From: Arctopsyche grandis | Taxonomy: Eukaryota > Arthropoda > Insecta > Trichoptera > Hydropsychidae | Length of the DNA stretch: 64,000 bases | Assembly (NCBI RefSeq): GCF_051622035.1 | Contig: NC_135356.1 | Coordinates: 3,534,001-3,598,000, forward strand | Direction of reading: 5' to 3' | Shown here: positions 1 to 28,224 of the stretch, piece by piece | Layout of the letters: every line of letters starts with the position of its first letter | Position numbering within the stretch: the first letter of the stretch is position 1 | Translations under genes and position numbers: made by a program | The notes under the pieces: generated by a model | Told to the model about the DNA's origin: nothing | The model's database searches: none | The model's input: the letters and a program-made list of their open reading frames with translations, nothing else

Positions 1-612
1 CAATTAATATGGGATAAATAAAAAGTTGACCAGATAATTGAGGCAAATTCAAGGTGAGACCTTACAAAGGAAAAATAAAGTAATTTTAGTACATAAGGAT
101 CATTAAAGGGTTTTGTTGAGCGGAGTAGGAATCCAAGAGATTTAAATGCTTTGTTGGTAATAAAAGAAATATGTTCAGAGAAATCTAGTTTATTATTGAG
201 TATTACACCAAGATCTTTAATAGAAGATGACGTGTTAAGGATTGAATGATTTAATTGATACCGATATTGAATAATTGACTTATTTCTAGTGAAATTTAAA
301 ATAGAGCATTTTTCTAGATTAATAAAAAGATCATTATTTAAACAATATATGGAGAATCTATCTAGATCTTCTTGTATCTTATGACAATCGTCTATGGTGT
401 ATATATGTAGGTTTGTAAATTTTTAAATCATCAGCGTAAAGAAGTATAAAGGAATGTTTGAAGATGTATGAGATATCATTAATATAGAGTAAAAAGAATA
501 AGGGACCTAAATGCGACCCTTGTGGGACACCGGAAGGAATATGTCTAAGTGATGATCTAAAACCATTGAGAATTATGATTTGGTGACGATTTAGTATATA
601 CGAAGAGATTCA
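1..612 (-). mobile_element. Jockey-type non-LTR retrotransposon, reverse transcriptase fragment
   Basis: Read on the minus strand, this encodes the core of a LINE reverse transcriptase: PSGVPQGSHLGPLLF near position 535, then LYINDIS, then LYADDLKI (the YADD-type catalytic box) near 430. A frameshift follows the YADD box, and the frame resumes with a conserved fingers/palm tail. The element runs off the left edge. Three further copies of the same family lie at 12882-13920 (+), 22995-23480 (-) and 52140-52845 (-); the last overlaps bases 1-190 almost word for word. It is a dead copy inserted upstream of, or in an intron of, the transporter gene that follows. Confidence 0.85.
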
Positions 613-623
613 ACGAAATAAAT

Positions 624-759
624 TATGGGGGTAGGGCGAGTGAGACGATTGTATTCAATGCAAAACTGTTTATTTCGACAGCCGGGAAGGAAGTGAATGC
701 TTACCAGCAAAATACTGGCCAACCGATGGTTTTACGGCCGGTACCTCGGGGTTGCCGCA
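624..759 (-). mobile_element. Probable solo LTR (Gypsy-like, short)
   Basis: On the minus strand the block begins TGCGGCAACC, carries AATAAACAG and ends CCCCCATA. The order of motifs (TG(T/C)GGC start, CTTCCTTCCCGG, AATAAACA, GTCTCA..TCG end) parallels the 160-bp LTRs at 40.5-43.5 kb, so a related solo LTR is the best reading. No internal region or clear target duplication was found. Confidence 0.4.
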
Positions 760-844
760 CTATATTAACTAATTAGCCAATTAAAGGATACATTATTCAT
801 ATATTTTCCGAAATACGTAATATAATACAATATTACCATTTCAG

Positions 845-3051
845 TTTGACATCCATCCTATGCTTATGACGATTCAAGTTGACATGAAAGAACGCACCAA
901 AATCAGCGCGGCAGTGATCATCGGTTTCTTTGGTAAGATTTACATAATTCTTCAAATCCCAAATTTCTTTTAAAAGTAACGCTACTAAATTCTATATTTT
1001 ATATATAATCCATACAGTAACAGGAACCATGTTCGCGTTGACTACCTTTTTGGCAGCGTATCGCTACGGCCGTGACATTCGACCAAATATACTTCAAGGT
1101 AACAAAGACATATATATTTTATACTGTATAAATATTAATATGCAGAAGTTTACATTAATTTTAATATACATAGGTATACCAGCAAGTTGGGTCCTGTACG
1201 TGGCTGTATTATTAGTAACATTTCAACTCTGCATATCCAGCGCTATCGGTAACTCGCCATTGTTTCAACACATAGAAGAAAAGCTCAACATTCCCAATAG
1301 TGAGTAAAATGAATATGAAACTATTTTCAAATTGATTGGGTTTTGATTCTACGATTGCCGAAGCATCAAAATTTGTCCCTGTGCAAGATTTCCAAACAGA
1401 TTCGGTCGTGGCTAGAGTTTCCAATTATTCGACTATTCGAATATCGAATAGTAAAATTCGAAATATTCGAATAGTTTTAAACAATAGAAAACAGTGTGAA
1501 ATATTAATTCAAAATAATTAAAATGAGTGGGGTCCACATACATTGAAAAGAAAAAGTAAATTTATCGTCATACATGAACTTTATTTTAATTTAAAAAATA
1601 ATAATGCGTTAAATGTTTCAATTCAAACAAATCTCGCCCTTAATTTTGCTTTTATTATTCCTGCTGTGGAGAACACTGTTTCATTAGCAGTTGACGTTGG
1701 CTTAATTATTAATAAAGTTTTTAGAGGGATATCTATAGCTTCGTTTCGTTTTTTATAGTTATCCAAGTACTTGAAATCTTTTTTTAACCTTTTGGACTTA
1801 TCTTGGAATTTGAAAAACGTACTTTTATAACGTGCACGCGCGCTCAATCAATTTATTTAATGTGAGAAAAAATACCCGGATGGATAACGTGTCATTACTA
1901 GAGGTCGGAATCTGAAGGGGCCGGAAACGTGCCGCCTATTGTTCAATTGTTGTAAATCCTTTGTAAAAAAAGGTTCGGCAAACCTTTAACAATGCATTTA
2001 CAATCTTTGAACAATAAACAGTCCCTTCAGAATCCAGGCTCTAGTCATTACGAACTCCGAAACACAACTGACGTTCAAAACAACATAAATGAAACGAAAT
2101 ATTTCTGCTTATCCATAAAAATTGCGTTCCCGCTTCGGACTGTGTTTTCGTTTCCACTGCAAATAAACGCTGCAATAAGTTCTCTTTCGTAAAATACATA
2201 AGTTCAATTTCTAAAGCGAGGAATTCCAATGTCAAGTTCCACGAATCCATTGCACTGGGGCGATAAAATGACTCCGAGTCGACGACTAATACGTCTTTCA
2301 CACAATACACTGTTGCGCACATTTCGAGTTGAAAATAAAACTGTATTATGTTAAAAGTTGTAAAATATTTTATTAAAATTTCATTAATATTATTCGAATA
2401 ATTGATCAAGTGTTCGAATAACGAATAGCTCAAAATAGACCGAATATATTCGAATATCGAATTTTCGGATTGGAAACTCTAGTTGTGGCACTACTTTTGA
2501 CTCGTACCCACTGATTAGAAAAGTTCTCATCGTTTCCTTATTGTTTTTAAGTCTTGGACTTCTAATAGTAATATTTGATTGGTGCAACTTTCTTAGATTT
2601 CAACATTCGACGCTGTTTGATTCGTTCGCTTATTGTCGCATTCGCCGTGCTCCTCGGCGAGATGGTTCCCCGGTTTGATCTCGTCATGAGCCTGATAGGC
2701 AGCACACTCACGGGTCCTCTCATGTTCATTCTGCCCCCTCTGTTCTACAGCAAACTGCTCAAGATGAAGAAGCAGCTGCACCAAGGAGAACTCGACCGTG
2801 CATGTCAAGAAACTGAGAAAAGACCCATCTTGTCGTACAATCATGAGCGGAGGGTGGGCAAGGACAGTAATTGTTTAAGGATTCCTTTCGAAAAGTTCGA
2901 TACTTTTGTTAGTTTCTTGATTATATGCTTCGGGGTGATTGTAACGATCGTCGCAACGTTCTACAATTGGATGAACATAATACAGTATGCACAGTTTAGA
3001 CCATCGTGTTTGATCAACATCACTACCAATTCGTTCATACTGGATCAGTGA
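845..3051 (+). CDS. Amino-acid transporter (solute carrier / AVT-like), C-terminal exons
   Basis: Partial gene: the last four coding exons at 845-932, 1018-1098, 1174-1299 and 2597-3051 (stop TGA). All junctions are GT-AG and the phases agree, giving 249 residues. The product begins FDIHPMLMTIQVDM, the conserved core of the amino-acid/auxin permease superfamily (SLC36/SLC38/VIAAT-like), and continues through about five hydrophobic segments: VIIGFFGVTGTMF, VLYVAVLLVTFQL, LIRSLIVAFAVLLGE, LVMSLIGSTLTGPLMFILPP and FVSFLIICFGVIVTIVA. The motif PRFDLVMSLIGSTLTGPL is typical of the insect members. The N-terminal half must lie before position 1, where a LINE and a solo LTR sit. The third intron was enlarged to 1.3 kb by a hAT element. 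The family moves amino acids across plasma or lysosomal membranes; substrate cannot be told. Confidence 0.85.
1413..2481. mobile_element. Non-autonomous hAT element in transporter intron 3
   Basis: Terminal inverted repeats TAGAGTTTCCAAT / ATTGGAAACTCTA are followed by ATTCGAATA-rich subterminal repeats on both sides. Flanking 8-bp target duplication GTCGTGGC (1405-1412) versus GTTGTGGC (2482-2489), 7 of 8 identical. No transposase is visible inside. A fragment of the same family end is seen near 26266. A younger MITE is nested within it at 1899-2043. Confidence 0.8.
1899..2043. mobile_element. Palindromic hAT MITE (family 1), nested copy
   Basis: A 145-bp element starting TAGAGGTCGGAATCTG and ending CAGGCTCTA, almost fully self-complementary (ACCTTTTTT...AGGTTCGGC...GCCGAACC). 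It has a perfect 8-bp target duplication GTCATTAC on each side (1891-1898, 2044-2051). A second copy sits at 46023-46162 in an intron of the plus-strand micro-exon gene. Confidence 0.88.
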
Positions 3052-3069
3052 TGGTAATGTTAAAAATAT

Positions 3070-3572
3070 GGTTGTGGCTATTTGCAGGCGCCATATCTTC
3101 AAATTATTGGCTATTTGCAGGTACTATATCTGTGAATTATTGGCTATTTGCAGGTACTATATCTGTGACAGGCGCAAAGCCTTCTGCGCATGCGCGTAAA
3201 CTGTCACTGTCAGCGTGTTTACTGTGAAAATTTTGTTTTCAAACTCTTAAAATTTAGTTCGAACTCGTAAAGTGACGTAGAGTAAAAAATATAATCCAAA
3301 TTAGTTAATATTATTAATTGTTACAAAATTATTATCAAATACAACGTATAATACCTAAATACAAGTTCAAGCCGCGAACTAGCTAAATGATATTATAAAT
3401 CTATTATAATAACGTGCGAAATTTTTTGCCGCATGTATAATGAAGGATTGATTAAACAAGTCTAGCATACATTAAATGTAAGAAATTATAATCGGATTAT
3501 AATTAAGTTCACGCGCATGCGCAGAAGGCTTTGGGCCTGTCGCAGATATAGTACCTGCAAATAGCCACAACC
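3070..3572. mobile_element. Mutator-like MITE with 9-bp target duplication
   Basis: Long terminal inverted repeats open with GGTTGTGGCTATTTGCAGG and close with its complement. Inner parts also match (CAAAGCCTTCTGCGCATGCG versus its complement near 3515-3530). The flanks repeat TAAAAATAT perfectly (3061-3069 and 3573-3581). The left arm contains a local direct duplication of a ~33-bp stretch ending CTATATCTGTGA. It lies immediately 3' of the transporter stop codon, probably in its 3' UTR. Confidence 0.8.
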
Positions 3573-3581
3573 TAAAAATAT

Positions 3582-4237
3582 TAAGAAAATTTCACTATTC
3601 TTCTATCGTAGAACAAATTTTAAACTAAAATTTTCGAAAGGTCACAAATGTCAACGATGCAAGTATAAAGCATAATTTATTATATTATTTTTAATATTTT
3701 TTTAGAAAGCACCGATTTAATAAGGTCTCTGTATAGTATGTGCGACGAATGTAAATTAAAGTCACAATGTTATATAGCAATAATATATTATATTATTATT
3801 ACATGTATTAATTTTATATACAATAAAATTTATTGATAATTATTTATAAATAAACAATAAATATACACATACAATCATTTCTTAATAAATACTTTGAGTG
3901 ATATTGCCATAAATATTGCTTTTGTGTTTGATAATATCAACTTTTTTAAATTATATTCTGTCACATCAATCATTTTCATGATTAATTAAAATATATATTT
4001 ACAATGTTTATCAATGATAATAAAATTGGTGATATATTTAAATCTACATTTTTTTAAAACCTTTGCCTGCAATAAAGATCGAATTAAAATCCATTCTTAT
4101 ACAATGTAATAAATATGTATTATATATTATAATTGAAACAATGGAAGCGATTAGAATTATTATTCATAAAATTTGAATTTTATACAATATTTTTTGTTTT
4201 TGTTCAGAACCGTAGTCGAAAATATACGATACAAAAT
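3582..4237. other. Convergent intergenic region, AT-rich
   Basis: About 650 bp between the transporter (+) and PDPR (-) stop codons. Very AT-rich with short poly-A/T runs; it must hold both 3' ends, but no unambiguous poly(A) signal can be assigned. No gene seen. Confidence 0.6.
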
Positions 4238-18394
<14,157 letters not shown>

Positions 18395-18522
18395 GCTGTC
18401 GACCTCTTGCAATCAAACCTAACCACAACTGTCAAACTGACAGTTCTACTTTTAGCGGAATGGCGGTCTAAGAAAGCGCATTCTTTGACCATGCCTTAGG
18501 CAAAACCTGAAACTATTTTAAA

Positions 18523-18650
18523 TGGTTCGGTGATTGGGTATGGTCCACTGCATCGAAAGTTGAAAGATCGAAAAGCAAATATCGGAAGGCAAAGGTCGAA
18601 AATCGAAAGTCGAAAGATCGAAAAGAATGTATGCATGGTAAACGGTACTA
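18523..18650 (+). repeat. Phrase-repeat element, TCGAAAG type
   Basis: Starts GGTTCGGTGATT and ends CATGGTAAACGG. The interior is built from drifting copies of TCGAAAG (GATCGAAAAG, GGTCGAAAATC, AAGTCGAAAGATC). Related segments: 19370-19400 (inverted), 22600-22705 and 26835-26940 (inverted). See finding on phrase elements. Confidence 0.55.
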
Positions 18651-18656
18651 TGTATT

Positions 18657-18663
<7 letters not shown>

Positions 18664-18730
<67 letters not shown>
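18664..18730. repeat. (TA)n microsatellite
   Basis: About 65 bp of uninterrupted TA, abutting a MITE at 18731. Similar MITE plus TA junctions occur at 22866-22990 and 26640-26650, so this MITE family targets TA tracts. Confidence 0.95.
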
Positions 18731-18733
<3 letters not shown>

Positions 18734-18893
18734 TGGCGTGCGGTGAAATTCTCTCTCTGTTTGTCGTACAGCCTTACTTAATGTGGATGGGCAGGATACA
18801 AGAGGAACAGCCTGTTTCTCTTGTATCTTGCTCACACACATTAAGTAAGGCTGTACGACAAAAAGAGAGAGAATTTTACCGCACGCCATTGAT
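18731..18893. mobile_element. MITE family 2 (CAGTGGCGTGCGGTG termini), copy 1
   Basis: Near-perfect palindrome of about 160 bp. Left end CAGTGGCGTGCGGTGAAATT, right end its complement ending CGCACGCCATTG. Inner halves pair (GTACAGCCTTACTTAATG with CATTAAGTAAGGCTGTAC). Other copies: 22705-22868 and 26652-26823. Confidence 0.8.
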
Positions 18894-18910
18894 ATACATA
18901 TGTATATACA

Positions 18911-19125
18911 TGGTTCGGTGATTACTAGTCAAATGTGAACCGGTCACAGGACAACTGGTCGCTCTAGATCGGTCACTCGTGATCACCCGTCACGCTAAAA
19001 ATGGTCACGAAAAAACTGGTCACATCCGAAAATTGGTCACGAAAAAACTGGTCACACCCAAAAATTCGGCCAATTTTTAATATTTGGGTGTGACTAGTAG
19101 AATATGACTAGTAGTCCGTTTACCA
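18911..19125 (+). repeat. Phrase-repeat element, GGTCAC type, copy 1
   Basis: Begins GGTTCGGTGATTACTAGTC and ends GTCCGTTTACC. In between, TGGTCAC or its complement recurs about ten times with variable 6-14 bp spacers. A second copy, same orientation, is at 29171-29404. Origin unknown. Confidence 0.65.
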
Positions 19126-19133
19126 TATACATA

Positions 19134-19332
19134 CAGTGCCGGTTTTATGGGGGGGGCTAGGTCGGGTGGTGCCCGAGGGCACCAAATAAGTTAGGACGCC
19201 ACTCTAAAATTTAAAATTAGAGTGCCAAAAGCAATACAAAATTTTATATTAGAGCGCTAAAGGTGAAATTTTTTTCTAAGGGTGTTTAGAAAAAATTGCC
19301 CGAGGGCGCCATTGAGTGTAAGGCCGACACTG
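19134..19332. mobile_element. hAT MITE with CAGTGCCGG terminus
   Basis: Termini CAGTGCCGG and CCGACACTG, with inner GCCCGAGGGC blocks at both ends. Flanking 8-bp target duplication TATACATA / TATATATA (7 of 8). Confidence 0.65.
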
Positions 19333-19339
19333 TATATAT

Positions 19340-20965
19340 ACTACCCGCTCTTCATATGTATGCATGGTAAACGAACAAGAATAAAGATTTCGATTTTTCG
19401 ACTTTCGATGTGGTGACGGCCACCGTCGGTGATTACATCGCAAAGGTGAATTGCTTCCAGGATAGCCGCCGCTACGAAAATCACGTGCGCGGATATCCGG
19501 TGCACGAAAATTTGGCGTACAGAAAATTCGGCTTACAGAAAACTGCGCAAACATTATTGCGAGATACTAAGAGTCTGTTTTGATAATTATCTTTATTCTT
19601 CTTATGAATATTTAATCCGGCACTTGTCTGTAATGTCCTCAAACGCAAATCCAGGAATTAGATCCCCGCCATATTAGGTGTGATGGCGAAATATACCGCC
19701 ATATTTTGAGATTGATCTGTACTCCCAATTCTCTTATGCCTGAGCCCAGATTATCTTCCGAACCCAATCCCTCTGCATCCGTCTATTCGGATAATTCTCT
19801 TTATTCTTCTTATGAATCTATAATCCGGCACATGTCTGTAATGCACATTTAAGAAACAGTATATACCCAATGCAAATCAGTGCATGCTATGCGGGATTTA
19901 ATTTTACAGAAAACGATGCTTATGGAGCACTTGTATATGTATATTTCAAACTACGAGAAGTACAAGATATGTACAATATATATTAACTTTTACTACAAAT
20001 ATGAGAGTACGGCTGGTCGCTGTTCCAAATGTGATGCGCCTTTCTAGAATGAATGTGAACTATTGTCACATTTAGATCTTGCTGTCGGCATACAAAAATA
20101 AACTACTTTCACGTTTTTTTTTATAAAGATTATCTTGAGTTTTTGTGTCATTACTATGTTTGTATACTCTATTTAGTCATTGAAAATAATCGGCCAATAT
20201 GTGGTTGTGGTTGTAAATTATTTTTTTAGTTAAATATTATACACATTTAGTTTATTGTTATCAACAATTTTCGATAGCCAACCAATTATTATTTGTTGTT
20301 CATATATTTTAGTTTTATATTGTTGCTACGTTGAAATTATTATACGTGCATACTTGTTATTTAGTATTAAAAATTATTATAATAGTGATCTCATCCTGAA
20401 AATAGTATTATAAAAATAAAATGTAACGTGTTACTTGAAATAAAATATATATTTTCGTTGAAAACAAAAAGTGGATTTATTTAAAATGAATCATTATATA
20501 AACATGAAGAGGTACACAAAAGTAGAGATACACACATACATATGTACATACTAAGAGAAGTAATACAAAAACAGTAAATGTTCAACTTAATATGTTATTT
20601 AGTTAATATGTTATTTTACTTAATATGTTATCCACAATTCTGCCAAACAGACCACAATACAAAATACTTTAGAGTAGAGCTTTTTTTTCATCTTAAAACA
20701 AAACAAAATACAATGTATATTTTAAGAATAAATTAACATATATGCTCTCTTCTGATAAATATATTGACTATAAATAAGTGCTTTCAATATATGTAACATA
20801 GTAACAAACAGGCTCAATCCGAAGTTACATAAATTTTCTCCTACTATAAAATTTTCAATCTTTGTCCAAAATTTAATAGATTTTTCTAAATATACGCAAT
20901 TATGAAAATTCTGGGTCGCATTTAATATTTTCATTGAATTCATACTAAATATTTCGTTAAATGTC
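19340..20965. other. Gene-free repeat-poor stretch with a duplicated 3' block
   Basis: No gene seen. 20330-20530 resembles 29985-30145 in the same orientation (shared TTGTTATTTAGTATTAAAAA, TTGAAAACAA and GGATTTATT-like blocks). Each lies downstream of a minus-strand gene of the micro-exon/SINHCAF-like cluster, so this may be the outer end of a segmental duplication. Confidence 0.45.
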
Positions 20966-20967
20966 AT

Positions 20968-21470
20968 GTTTCATATTTATTTATTTATTTATCCAAATAG
21001 CAAAACTGCTAATACATATAATACAAAATAACAACAAAAAATTGTAAATCATCTTCCACAAAGGTATCCATTTACACCCTTCAAGAAAGCAGCAATGTAC
21101 TTTAGAACTTCTAATGCCTTCAGGAAGGGCATTATACATTTGAACACCTCTGTGAAAAACACCTCCTGCAGTTTTAGCTTGACTCTAACTATAATTTATT
21201 TATTCCTATTTCTCATACAATTATTTATCAATATTTTACTTTTTATACTTAATAAATTTCTTAACCTACAAAATACACCAACTTTTTTTGCCATTTTTTA
21301 ATAATATAATCTGCGTGCACCTTAACACTTAATTTACAATCCAAATAAATGCCCAAATACTTAATATTATCTACTACATCTACCACTCTCCCATCCATAA
21401 TCACATCACTCACAACTTTTTTATTATTCATCCACATCATCTTAGTCTTACTTAAGTTCACCTTCAGTGA
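20968..21470 (-). mobile_element. Non-LTR retrotransposon 3' fragment (second LINE family)
   Basis: The minus strand encodes MNLSKTKMMWMNNKK, MDGRVVDVVDNIKYLGIYLD and KLSVKVHADYIIKKWQK, the post-catalytic RT region (NxxKTK...YLG block). A 3' tail with TTTATTTATTTATTTAT at 20968-20990 belongs to it. The middle is deleted. Confidence 0.7.
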
Positions 21471-21543
21471 ACATATAACAAAACGTAAACATGTTCAGTA
21501 ATAATTAACATATGTACGTATATAAATTGCAGTCTTGGCCCTG

Positions 21544-21623
21544 GTACACACTCGGCGCTTTCAATTGAGCGCTTTTGAAGCGCGCACTTCGAAAGCGCTC
21601 AATTGAAAGCGCCGAGTGTGTAC
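21544..21623. repeat. 80-bp perfect palindrome (32-bp arms)
   Basis: Arms begin GTACACACTCGGCGC and end GCGCCGAGTGTGTAC. All 32 bp of each arm pair, around a 15-16-bp centre whose own ends (GAAG/CTTC) also pair. Probably a tiny MITE, but no target duplication was recognised. Confidence 0.85.
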
Positions 21624-21914
21624 GGGGGGCTACTCTCAACTAACTGTTTATTATACATATAATATATTTGAAATTTTAATTTAATGTTTTAATTTGAAAT
21701 TTTATTTTAATGTACTTTTAAATAGGTACATACACACATACATATATTTCAAGCATATACAAACTAAATGGTCGTCACAGATCACAGAAATATATTTGAT
21801 TTGAATTAATATAATACTATTATATGTAATACCCTCATTCGATCAGTTCACAAAATCAAAAATCATCAAACACATATGCAAACTTATCATATAATTTATC
21901 GCATTTTAATTATC

Positions 21915-22090
21915 ATGTCTTTAGTATAGTGAGTATACGGCTAGCTGACTATTTCGCACATGGCTATCTCGCACACGCACCTAAAATCTCGATCATGGAA
22001 TATGTGGTACTCGAAAATTCCACCCACCGAGAATCATACACGAAATATCAAACTAGCGAATATTCCAGTGTGCGAAAGAGTCCGTTTATA
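21915..22090 (+). repeat. Phrase-repeat element, TCGCAC type
   Basis: Interior made of drifting TTCGCACA, TCTCGCAC, GTGCGAAAG and CGAAAATTCC phrases; ends near GAGTCCGTTTA, the same kind of terminus as the GGTCAC elements. It lies just 3' of the SINHCAF-like gene. Confidence 0.4.
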
Positions 22091-22151
22091 TAAGTACACA
22101 TATACAAAAATATCTATTTTGTATACAAAATTTACATAATTAGAATAATTT

Positions 22152-25312
<3,161 letters not shown>

Positions 25313-25404
25313 ATGTTCGGAAAAACTTGTTTTTTCGAAGGATGTAACGAAATCTGAAAAAAAAAGAAAACTGTGATTTAAGTTGAAAATCAGAATACAG
25401 TGTA

Positions 25405-25600
25405 TTGAGCCCAATAGTTCAGTGGCTAGCATTGTTCAATGTAGTCATGGGCTCAATACCTGGATATATGTATGTGACTACAGGTCGACCGTTTCATATC
25501 AGAATTTGCCAATTTATCTGATTTAATTGTTTAAACGGTTCCATCAAATTAGCAACCTACTCTCGTTTCTCGAAAATTTGAGTTTCTAGCATCTCTGGTT
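25405..25600 (+). mobile_element. tRNA-derived SINE, copy 2
   Basis: A-box-like TAGTTCAGTGGCTAGC and B-box-like GGGCTCAATACC are followed by the same body as 4640-4850 (CAGAATTTGCCAATTTATCTG). It lies in the 5' intron of the SINHCAF-like gene. Confidence 0.65.
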
Positions 25601-25604
25601 ATTT

Positions 25605-26262
25605 GATTATTATTTATTTATTTATTCTAAACAGACCATTGTGGCATAACAGGAATTCCTAAAGCGCCACAATGGTCAAAAAATATAACACAAAAAAAAA
25701 AAAATAACAATTAAACATAAACATAAATACATCCATACATAAACATAAAAAATAGCATTTAATAATAACAGATAAAGTAAAAATATCAAATAAAATATAG
25801 CATAAGGAATGCCTTGCACCTACAGCCAGTTTCAATAAATATGTAAGAAACAACTACAAATACAAAACATCCCTGTAAGACCCAAATGGAAGAGAGTTAA
25901 TCAAAATTTCACTCATAAATCACAATCAATCATGAAAACAATGATGAGCGCAGACTACCAGAAATATGCTACCCACTCTACTCTGTAAAAGTGTATTTAT
26001 TTCTCCCAAAAATTTGATTTATATCATATTTGTCCATAAATATGTCTATAGTATTGTATAAAAATATAATTTTGTTTGTAAAATGTTTGGAATTTTTAGT
26101 ACCTACTTACTTACAAAAAATAGGTCTACCTGTAATAAAATTAAAATAAAAATGCAAAATTTTATTTAAGTGTTAATATGAATGGTTTCTATGTAAATCC
26201 ATTGGGCTCAATACACTGTATAAAGTCGAATATTAAAATAAAAAGTCGTTTGCATGCGTAGC
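25605..26262. repeat. LINE/SINE 3'-tail-like repeat and A-rich DNA
   Basis: Starts with TTATTTATTTATTTATTC and GACCATTGTGGC, and shares GCCACAATGGTC with 49720-49780, pointing to a common retroposon 3' end. The rest is A-rich without recognisable coding sequence. Confidence 0.4.
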
Positions 26263-26265
26263 TAG

Positions 26266-26340
26266 AGCCTCCAATTCGAATATTCTAATACCGAATATAT
26301 TCATCCGTTTATTAAGTACTAGTGTTTTTACACCCGGTTT
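26266..26340. mobile_element. hAT terminus fragment and Helitron-like end
   Basis: TAGAGCCTCCAATTCGAATA matches the terminus of the 1413-2481 hAT family. It is followed at 26318 by ACTAGTGTTTTTACACCCGG, a Helitron 3'-end signature in minus orientation. Confidence 0.45.
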
Positions 26341-26651
26341 CGCTCGGTATTTGTAATATAAATCTAATCGTAAAAAATTTATGAAATTTATTTGAATAGT
26401 TTTATTTTATTTAAATTTATTTGAATACTCATTTGTCCGATGACGTCACGGATTTACGAACCAACAATAATTTTCAAAACGTATTGAAGCTGTCACAAAC
26501 ATACCTATGTAAGCAGCGGCGGTTTCGGCGGTTGCAGCGGCGGTTCAGTGGTTCGGCGGTTTCAGCGGCTCCGTATCTCCGACAGTAAAAAAGTCGAAAA
26601 TATTCGTTTATCATGCATACATGTGAAAAACGGTTAGTATATATTGTATAT

Positions 26652-26823
26652 CAGTGGCGTGCGATAAAACTCTTTCTCCCCCCCGTCGTACATCCTCACT
26701 TAATTTGCGCGAGCAGGATACATCAGGAACAAGAGGGACAGGCTTTTCCTCCCGTATCCTGCGCGCGCACATTAAACCAAGCTGTATGACAAAAAAAGAG
26801 ATAATTTCACCGCATGCCACTGA
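26652..26823. mobile_element. MITE family 2 (CAGTGGCGTGCG termini), copy 3
   Basis: Termini CAGTGGCGTGCGATAAAACT and its partner ending CGCATGCCACTG; same inner CGCGAGCAGGATACA blocks as copy 2. Followed at 26835-26940 by an inverted TCGAAAG-type phrase element that begins CCATTTACCATGCACCC. Confidence 0.75.
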
Positions 26824-26989
26824 TATATATTATATATACATAGTACCATTTACCATGCACCCTTTTTTTAATCTTTCGACTTAAGATATTCCAATATTTG
26901 CCTTTTCGACCTTTTCACTTTCGGTGCCGTGAGGTAGACCCGAATAAATGAAATTAATACCCATTTTATATAGTATTGTAAAATATAAT

Positions 26990-27070
26990 ACAGTAGAACC
27001 TCGATTATCCGGACTAATTAGGGATGGAGGTAGTCCAGGTAATGAAAAATCCGGATAATCGAAAAAATCA
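26990..27070. mobile_element. Tigger/pogo-like terminus
   Basis: CAGTAGAACCTCGATTATCC is followed by GGATAATCGA about 45 bp later, the usual terminus of pogo/Tigger-type DNA transposons. A similar degraded end is near 40103 (CAGTCAAGTCTCGAATTACG). Confidence 0.45.
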
Positions 27071-27146
27071 CAATTAACAAGGAAAGACGAGTACATTCAG
27101 TATGAATAATTTTTACTTTGTCTATGATTTTTATTTGTCTACATCA

Positions 27147-27444
27147 TCTTCTATATATATAAAAATTAATGTCTGTGTGTGTGTGTGTGTGTGTGTCTCT
27201 AATAGGCTGCTAAACCACTAAACCGATTACGATGAAACTTTCAGGATTTGTTGTGTGCATGTCCGGAAAGATTACTGTGAAAAAAACGGGAAAAACGGGA
27301 ATGAGGGTCATTACAACGCAATAATTTCAAATGTGTTCACTACCTGCGTTTTCCCGACAAATGGGAACGGGAACGAGAACGGGAACGGGAACGGCAATTG
27401 CATGCGTTATTATGGCATTGCAACGCATGCCGGGGTTCAGCTAG
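27147..27444 (+). mobile_element. Non-autonomous Helitron
   Basis: 5' end TCTATATATATAAAAATTAA, then a TG microsatellite, AATAGGCTGCTAAACCACTA (a block common in insect Helitrons), GGGAACGGGAACGGG, a 3' hairpin GCATTGCAACGCATGC, and the terminus CTAG before T. No Rep/helicase. Confidence 0.75.
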
Positions 27445-27539
27445 TATATAATATATTTTACATATAAAACACTAAAGTTTTTTCGTATGTAGGTACATAT
27501 ATATGTACGTATTTTTTTATTAAATTTATTTGGATTGAA

Positions 27540-27780
27540 ATCAAATAATACTCGGAACTGAAATTGGAATCGAGAATCAGAACTGAAATCAGAATTGGAA
27601 CTGAAACAGGAATCCGGACCCGGAACTGAAACAGGAATCGGGAGCCCGAACTAAAAAAGTAATCCAGATCTGAAACTGAAACAGGAATACGGATTCGGAA
27701 CTGAAAAAGGGATCCGGATCCGGAACTGAAAAAGGAATCGGGATCCGGAATGGAAAAATGAATCGAAATCGAAATCAATA
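27540..27780. repeat. Minisatellite (GGAACTGAAACAGGAATC-type)
   Basis: Roughly a dozen diverged ~18-24-bp units based on GGAACTGAAA + AGGAATCCGGATCC. The minus-strand open frame rich in FQFR/IPVSV is a by-product. Confidence 0.8.
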
Positions 27781-28077
27781 TGGATAAAACATCTCTTTCG
27801 AAATTATATATTAGATTAGATGAAGATCAATATTAAATTATTCTTTATAAAAAAATTCAATTATGGGTTTTTGCTTTTGTTTAAAAACATCTTTATAAAA
27901 AAAATCGCGATCAAATTTTCGAGAAAAAAGCGTCCTTGAGTATAGAATTTTGAAGGGTCTATGTGTTACAGTTTTAGGTTATCATTTGACGTATATTTCA
28001 ATTAAAGAGTACTTAATTGAACTGAAGCCGAAAATGAAGATACGGCGAAAGGGATGCGTTTCATGCAACTTACCGCG

Positions 28078-28224
28078 TTAGCCCTTTGTCTCCCAGTGGT
28101 GCCGTGGAATGACCACAATTTCATTATTTTTCCCTAGTTTCCCAGTGGTTCCATTTCGACACCACTTCGATTTTAGCGTTACCAGTGAAAAGAAGAAAAA
28201 AGAGGCTGGGCCATAAAGGGTTAA
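28078..28224. mobile_element. piggyBac-like MITE
   Basis: TTAG + CCCTTTGTCTCCCAG on the left and GCTGGGCCATAAAGGG + TTAA on the right form imperfect inverted termini. The CCCTTT start is shared with the elements in PDPR. Confidence 0.55.
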
